Shown: piece by piece, positions 5,553 to 9,201 of the stretch | Position numbering within the stretch: the stretch's first letter is position 1 | Layout: each line of letters opens with the position of its first letter | Origin: Thermoplasmata archaeon | GTDB taxonomy: Archaea; Thermoplasmatota; Thermoplasmata; Lutacidiplasmatales; UBA184 | Direction of reading: 5' to 3' | Length of the DNA stretch: 9,201 nt | NCBI GenBank assembly: GCA_030046135.1 | Contig: JASIEC010000130.1 | Location: 1-9,201 of the forward strand | Notes under the pieces: model-generated | Database searches by the model: none | What the model saw: the letters and a program-made list of their open reading frames with translations, nothing else | What the model was told of the DNA's origin: nothing | Translations under genes and position numbers: made by a program

Positions 5553-5555
5553 TCC
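5548..5555 (+). promoter_or_regulatory. Possible TATA-like element for oxidoreductase copy 2
   Basis: CCTAATCC overlaps the DUF1028 stop codon and is centred about 40 nt before the ATG at 5591, almost the same offset as ATTTAAGC has to copy 1. It is weak, and the gene may simply be read through from DUF1028. Confidence 0.25.
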
Positions 5556-5590
5556 GTCCGGGCGGCCTGCTCTCCTCCGGGGCCGCCGCG

Positions 5591-7024
5591 ATGGGAGGAT
5601 TTCGCTACGAGCGCACCCCGATCCCCGAGGAGTCCAAGGACGCCCGGGCGGCCGGGTTCGGGGAGATCCTCCACCCGTACACGCCGGAGGAGGCCGTCCT
5701 CGAGGCGCAGCGATGCCTCGCCTGCGCGATGCCGTTTTGCGTCCAAGCCTGTCCGATCACACAGGACTGCCGCGGCTACATCTCGCTCGTCGCCCAGGAG
5801 AAGTTCGACGACGCGGCGAGGCTCACGCTGCGGGAGAACCCGCTCGCGACCGTGCTGTGCAAGACCTGCTACCACTACTGCGAGGAGGACTGCGTCATGG
5901 GAGGGCGCGGGGTCCCGATCGCGATCCGCCATCTGAAGCGCGCGGCGCTCGAGCTCGGGAGCTCCGACGTTCTCTACGTCCCGAGCGCCCCGAAGCAGCA
6001 GCGAATCGCGATCGTCGGCTCGGGCCCGGCGGGCCTCATGGCCGCCTGGGAGCTCGCGCTCCGCGGCTACTCGGTGACGGTCCTCGAGAGCCAGTCGTTC
6101 CTCGGCGGCCAGGTCGAGACGATCCCCAAGTACCACCTGGACGGGACGGAGCTCGACGCCGATCTCGCGCGGTTCCGCAACCTCGACGTGACGTTCGTCA
6201 CCGGCCGGAAGGCGGGGGTGGATTTCACCCCGGAGAGCCTCCTCGCGGACGGGTACCTCGCGGTCTACGTCGCGATCGGCGCCTCCGGTCCCCGGACGCT
6301 CGGCATCCCGGGCGAGCAGCTGCCGGGCGTGTTCTACGCGCTTCCGTTCCTCCGGGCCGTGAACCAGGGCGACGAGGGCCTCTTCGGCCGCCGCAATCGC
6401 AGCGTGGTCGTGATCGGTGGCGGCGACGTCGCGCTCGACGCGGCCCGCTCGGCGATCCGTCTCACCGACGGCGCCCCCGTGACGGTGATCTACCGGCGCG
6501 CGCGGGAGGCGATGCCCGCGGGGCCCGAGGAGGTCGGGGAAGGGGAGGAGGAGGGCCTGCGGTTCCTGTTCGAGCGCACCCCCGTCCAGATCGTCGGGGA
6601 GGGCCACGTCCAAGGGATCGTCGTCCGCCGGGTCGAGGCCGGCCCGCCGGATCCCTCCGGCCGGGCCACTGCCCGGGAGGTCCCCGGGTCGGAGGAGACG
6701 ATCCCGTGCGACACGGTGATCGCCGCGGTCGGAGAGACGTCCGACGTCGCGGGCCTCTCCCCCGAGCTCGACCTCGACCGGGCGAGCCACCCGTGGCCCG
6801 AGGGGCGCCGGCCGGACTGGATGACGGACGTCGAGGGGGTCTTCGCGTCGGGCGGCAAGTCCGTCGTCTACGCGATGGCGGCCGGGACGAAGGCCGCGGA
6901 AGCGATCGACGCGTACGTCGCGAAGAAATCCGGGCGCGCGCCGACCGCGAGGCCGGACCCGTTCGGGGGACCGGCGCCCGCCCGGCTGCCGGACGGCTAC
7001 GGCGGGCCGACCTGGCAGCTGTAG
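5591..7024 (+). CDS. GltD-like NADPH-dependent Fe-S flavoprotein oxidoreductase, copy 2
   Basis: A 477-residue paralogue of the minus-strand protein at 1170-2615, alignable along nearly its whole length with few gaps. Fe-S cysteines are Cys42, 45, 50, 54, 60 and Cys90, 93, 97, 101. The FAD motif IVGSGPAG is at 141-148 and the second dinucleotide motif VVVIGGGDVALDA at 272-284, followed by YRRAREAMPAG (301-311), indicating NADPH preference. The C-terminal motif FASGGKSVVYAMAAG (418-432) again has Gly where GltD has the FAD-binding Asp, and the tail again carries RPDPFGG and P.GY..P.W. The ATG at 5591 matches the start of the paralogue; the open frame runs much further upstream only as a shadow of DUF1028. 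No large subunit or ferredoxin gene is adjacent. It follows DUF1028 by 38 nt and converges on msrA with 13 nt between stops. Confidence 0.9.
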   Translation: MGGFRYERTPIPEESKDARAAGFGEILHPYTPEEAVLEAQRCLACAMPFCVQACPITQDCRGYISLVAQEKFDDAARLTLRENPLATVLCKTCYHYCEEDCVMGGRGVPIAIRHLKRAALELGSSDVLYVPSAPKQQRIAIVGSGPAGLMAAWELALRGYSVTVLESQSFLGGQVETIPKYHLDGTELDADLARFRNLDVTFVTGRKAGVDFTPESLLADGYLAVYVAIGASGPRTLGIPGEQLPGVFYALPFLRAVNQGDEGLFGRRNRSVVVIGGGDVALDAARSAIRLTDGAPVTVIYRRAREAMPAGPEEVGEGEEEGLRFLFERTPVQIVGEGHVQGIVVRRVEAGPPDPSGRATAREVPGSEETIPCDTVIAAVGETSDVAGLSPELDLDRASHPWPEGRRPDWMTDVEGVFASGGKSVVYAMAAGTKAAEAIDAYVAKKSGRAPTARPDPFGGPAPARLPDGYGGPTWQL

Positions 7025-7037
7025 TGCCGCCGCGGGG

Positions 7038-7655
7038 CTACGTCGCCGCGCGCGAACCCCCGCGAGGCGGGAGCGGCGCGGCCGGCGCGTCGCGCGATCG
7101 AAGCTGCGCGGCATGCTCCTTGCGGAACTTGGCGAGCTTCGGCGCGATCACGGCCTGGCAGTACCCCCGCTCCGGGTTCCTCCGGTAGTAGTCGCGGTGG
7201 TACTCCTCGGCGGGGTAGAACGTGGTGAACTGGACGATCTCGGTCACGACCGGGTGCCGGAACACCTTCTCCGTCCCGAGCTCGCGGACGACCGCCTCGA
7301 CGGTCGCCTTCTCCTCGGGCGTCCGGTAGAAGACGGAAGAGCGGTACTGCGTTCCGACGTCGCCGCCCTGCCGGTTCTTCGTCGTCGGATCGTGGGTGGT
7401 GAAGAAGACCACGAGGAGATCCCGGTACGAGATCCGATCGGGCCGGTACGTGATCTCGACCGCTTCCGCGTGACCGGTCTCGCCCGTGCACACCTGCTCG
7501 TACGTCGGGTGAGGGACCGTCCCGCCGGTGTATCCCGGGAGGACCCGCTCCACCCCCTCGAGCTCGGAGAAGACCGCCTCCGTGCACCAGAAGCAGCCTC
7601 CGGCGAACGTCGCGGTGCGGAGCTCGGGGGCGCCCGCCGGGGTCGAAGGCGTCAT
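7038..7655 (-). CDS. msrA: Peptide-methionine (S)-S-oxide reductase MsrA
   Basis: A 205-residue MsrA, which reduces the S epimer of methionine sulfoxide. The catalytic Cys21 sits in FAGGCFWCTE (17-26). Other family blocks are GYTGGTVPHPTYEQVCTGETGHAE (41-64, with Cys56), HDPTTKNRQGGDVGTQYRS (88-106), and FYPAEEYHRDYY (146-157) followed by GYCQAVIAPKLAKFRK (164-179). Cys166 is the probable recycling cysteine, implying regeneration by thioredoxin or a similar donor. A Pro/Arg-rich tail of about 20 residues (186-205) is dispensable-looking. I chose the ATG at 7653-7655, because the longer reading adds only a low-complexity Pro/Gly stretch and a TATA-like element lies 27 nt upstream of this ATG. 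It lies downstream of moaA by 85 nt with its own promoter-like site, so cotranscription is not required. Confidence 0.96.
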   Translation of the reverse strand: MTPSTPAGAPELRTATFAGGCFWCTEAVFSELEGVERVLPGYTGGTVPHPTYEQVCTGETGHAEAVEITYRPDRISYRDLLVVFFTTHDPTTKNRQGGDVGTQYRSSVFYRTPEEKATVEAVVRELGTEKVFRHPVVTEIVQFTTFYPAEEYHRDYYRRNPERGYCQAVIAPKLAKFRKEHAAQLRSRDAPAAPLPPRGGSRAAT

Positions 7656-7678
7656 CGGGCGGGGAAGGCGGCCCGGGG

Positions 7679-7685
7679 TCTTGAG
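7679..7685 (-). promoter_or_regulatory. Weak TATA-like element for msrA
   Basis: The minus strand reads CTCAAGA, within GGCTCAAGACC, centred 27 nt before the ATG at 7655. The position fits the leaderless pattern of the window. The sequence itself is a poor TATA match. Confidence 0.35.
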
Positions 7686-7740
7686 CCCTCCGGGACGTTC
7701 GGGGAGAGGAGAGCCCGGAGCCCCCACCCGCCCTCGACGG

Positions 7741-8763
7741 TCATCGCCGGTCGAACGGGCCGGGCGTCCGCGGGGCCTCGGGGGCCGGTCGGCGAACGCC
7801 GCGGGGTCCAGCCATCGGGAGCTCCACCGCCCCGGACGGGGCCCCGCGCGCGTGGCGCACGTACGCTCCGTAGTACGGAAGGCGAGTCGTGATCACCCTG
7901 CGGAACGCGTCGCGGAGCGCGGCGTCCGTGAGACCCCGCGTCGCGACCAGGTCGTCCTGGCGGTTGAGGCATCCCTTGAGCTCCCCCTTGTGCGTCACCC
8001 GGATCCGGTGGCAGTTCGCGCAGAACTCCGAGTTGTACACCGGGTCGACCAGCTCGACCTCCGCGCGATCGAAGAAGTACACCCGCCGGTGGTGCATCTC
8101 GCGGACGAGGACGCGGCTCGCGTGCTCCTCGAGCCAGCGTCGGACGGCGGCGATGTCGACCGCCCACTCCTCGTGGGCGACGAGCTCGGGCATGAACTGG
8201 ATGAGCTGGAGGCGGAGCCCGTCCGTCGACCCCACGAACTCGATCATCCGCGAGAGGTGATCGACCGTCCGGCGGAAGACGACGAGATTGATCTTGACCG
8301 GGGTGAGCCCGACGCGGACCGCCTCGCGCACGCCCCGGAGGACCGGGGAGAGCGAGCCGCCCCGGATGGCGCGGAACTCCTCGGGGTCCAAGGAATCGAT
8401 CGAGACGTTCACGCGCTTCAGGCCGGCGGCCCGCAGCCTCTCCGCGCGCGACGCGAGCATCGAACCGTTCGTGGTGAGCGACACGTCGGGGATCTGGCGG
8501 ACCGTCCGCTCGACCACCTCCTCCAAGTCGGACCGGACGAGCGGTTCGCCGCCGGTGAACTTCACCGAGCGGATGCCGAACTCCCGAGCGACCGCGACCA
8601 GGCGCTCGATCTCCGCGGGCGAGACCTCCTCGTCGTGCGGCGACCGAGGACGCGCGACCGGGCCGAGCCCCTCGTCGTGGCAGTAGACGCAGCCGAAGTT
8701 GCAGCGCTTGGTGACGCTGATCCGCAGGTCGGTGACCCACCGCCCGTACGCGTCGGTGAGCAT
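7741..8763 (-). CDS. moaA: GTP 3',8-cyclase MoaA (molybdenum cofactor biosynthesis)
   Basis: A 340-residue radical SAM enzyme. MoaA converts GTP to 3',8-cyclo-7,8-dihydro-GTP, the first step of molybdopterin synthesis. The SAM cluster motif is CNFGCVYC (Cys21, 25, 28), preceded by DLRISVTKR, with KFTGGEP at 68-74, TTNGSML at 97-103 and VNVSIDSLD at 118-126. The second cluster is Cys248, Cys251 and Cys265 in FCANCHRIRVTHKGELKGC, including the Arg-x-Arg (253/255) associated with GTP binding. The residues after about 308 are Pro/Arg-rich and end DRR, and the C-terminal Gly-Gly described for bacterial MoaA is not seen. The ATG at 8763 matches the family start and has a TATA-like element 26 nt upstream. 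No other cofactor-synthesis gene is in the window. The HtrA-like gene ends 48 nt upstream. Confidence 0.95.
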   Translation of the reverse strand: MLTDAYGRWVTDLRISVTKRCNFGCVYCHDEGLGPVARPRSPHDEEVSPAEIERLVAVAREFGIRSVKFTGGEPLVRSDLEEVVERTVRQIPDVSLTTNGSMLASRAERLRAAGLKRVNVSIDSLDPEEFRAIRGGSLSPVLRGVREAVRVGLTPVKINLVVFRRTVDHLSRMIEFVGSTDGLRLQLIQFMPELVAHEEWAVDIAAVRRWLEEHASRVLVREMHHRRVYFFDRAEVELVDPVYNSEFCANCHRIRVTHKGELKGCLNRQDDLVATRGLTDAALRDAFRRVITTRLPYYGAYVRHARGAPSGAVELPMAGPRGVRRPAPEAPRTPGPFDRR

Positions 8764-8785
8764 CGGACGACGATACGTCCGACGG

Positions 8786-8793
8786 CGTAAGAG
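8786..8793 (-). promoter_or_regulatory. TATA-like element for moaA
   Basis: The minus strand reads CTCTTACG, centred about 26-27 nt before the moaA ATG, in the 48-nt gap after the HtrA-like gene. It is very similar to the msrB element CTCTTAGG and at the same distance. Confidence 0.5.
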
Positions 8794-8811
8794 CGTGCGG
8801 GGCGGCCGGGA

Positions 8812-9201
8812 CTAGCGCGCCTCGAGCGGTCGGGGCGTCTCCTGGAGGGGCAGGCTCGTCGCGTACGGAGCCCCCCGCCGGACGAGCCCGACGGTCACGT
8901 CGGCCCCGACCGGGAACCGGGCGAGCGAGGTGACCAGCTCCCGGACCGTGCGGACCTCGAACGGCCCGACGCGCACGAGGAGGTCGCCCGGGCGGATCCC
9001 CCCGCGATGGGCCGGGGAGCGGGGAACGACCTCCGCGACCCAGAGTCCCGATCCCGGCTCGAGAGCGTGCTGGCGGGCGAGCTCGGGACCCAGCTCCGCG
9101 ACGGAGACGCCGACCCACGGTCGCACGACGCGGCCCGTTCGGCGGAGCTCCTCGGAGACCCTCGCGACGGCGTGGATCGGGATCGCGAAGCCGACCCCCT
9201 G
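8812..9201 (-). CDS. HtrA/DegP-like serine protease, C-terminal part with PDZ domain (partial)
   Basis: The last 129 residues of a gene that continues beyond the right edge. It begins in QGVGFAIPIHAVARV, the end of the trypsin-like domain that in HtrA/DegP proteins follows the catalytic serine. A hinge RRTGRVVRPWVGV leads into one PDZ domain: GLWVAEVVPRSPAHRGGIRPGD, then LLVRVGPFEVRTVREL and V.GLVRRG. The protein ends soon after the PDZ, so a single PDZ copy is expected. The Ser, His and Asp of the active site lie outside the window. HtrA proteins degrade or refold damaged extracytoplasmic proteins. The internal GTG at 9126 is not the start, because the frame and the family similarity run through it to the edge. 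The moaA start is 48 nt downstream, with its own promoter-like element. Confidence 0.9.
   Translation of the reverse strand, partial: QGVGFAIPIHAVARVSEELRRTGRVVRPWVGVSVAELGPELARQHALEPGSGLWVAEVVPRSPAHRGGIRPGDLLVRVGPFEVRTVRELVTSLARFPVGADVTVGLVRRGAPYATSLPLQETPRPLEAR

Noticed and set aside
4931..5590. Upstream extension of oxidoreductase copy 2 by 220 codons
   Set aside because: The extension is the off-frame of the DUF1028 gene. The ATG at 5591 matches the N-terminus of the paralogue.
5549..7188. Long open frames on both strands over oxidoreductase copy 2
   Set aside because: Low-complexity Arg/Asp/Pro translations without motifs; shadows of the true gene at 5591-7024.
1..9201. tRNA, rRNA, CRISPR array, insertion sequence or integration site
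   Set aside because: I saw no T-loop-like motif in a cloverleaf context, no spaced direct repeats and no transposase or integrase motifs. A covariance-model scan was not possible here.

Overview
The window reads as a GC-rich archaeal chromosome segment. A member of Thermoplasmatota or a similar lineage is my best guess, but nothing here proves the taxonomy. The grounds are: no recognisable Shine-Dalgarno site in front of most genes; short A/T islands of TATA-box type about 26-27 nt upstream of the chosen start codon of at least five genes, which fits leaderless transcripts; a dodecin that aligns without gaps to the haloarchaeal protein; a 55-residue C2H2 zinc-finger protein; and double zinc-ribbon and membrane-anchored PKD proteins of a kind common in archaea. 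There are no transposases, phage genes, CRISPR arrays, rRNAs or tRNAs that I can see. Coding density is high, and most genes look like a stable chromosomal neighbourhood.

Layout from left to right. On the minus strand, 35-2968 carries (in order of transcription) a dodecin, a GltD-like Fe-S/FAD oxidoreductase (copy 1), a double zinc-ribbon protein and a COG1926-type phosphoribosyltransferase. A minus-strand PKD-domain membrane protein (3082-3792) lies upstream of the dodecin and is divergent from plus-strand msrB (4005-4397). msrB converges on a tiny C2H2 zinc-finger gene (4557-4724, minus) across a hairpin-rich spacer. The zinc-finger gene shares an 84-bp divergent promoter region with a DUF1028 Ntn-hydrolase-like gene (4809-5552, plus), which is followed by a second GltD-like oxidoreductase (copy 2, 5591-7024, plus). 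Minus-strand msrA (7038-7655), moaA (7741-8763) and the 3' end of an HtrA-like protease (8812 to the window edge) close the window.

The visible theme is redox and protein quality control: both stereospecific methionine sulfoxide reductases, an HtrA/PDZ protease, a flavin-binding dodecin, and two NADPH-type flavin/iron-sulfur oxidoreductases. The two oxidoreductases are close paralogues in inverted orientation, and neither has the glutamate synthase large subunit beside it. They share three departures from ordinary GltD: a changed second cysteine cluster, loss of the Asp in the C-terminal FAD motif, and a conserved C-terminal tail. That makes them the best candidates here for an uncharacterised enzyme type. 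Functional links between the genes are inference from proximity, because most have their own promoter-like element.
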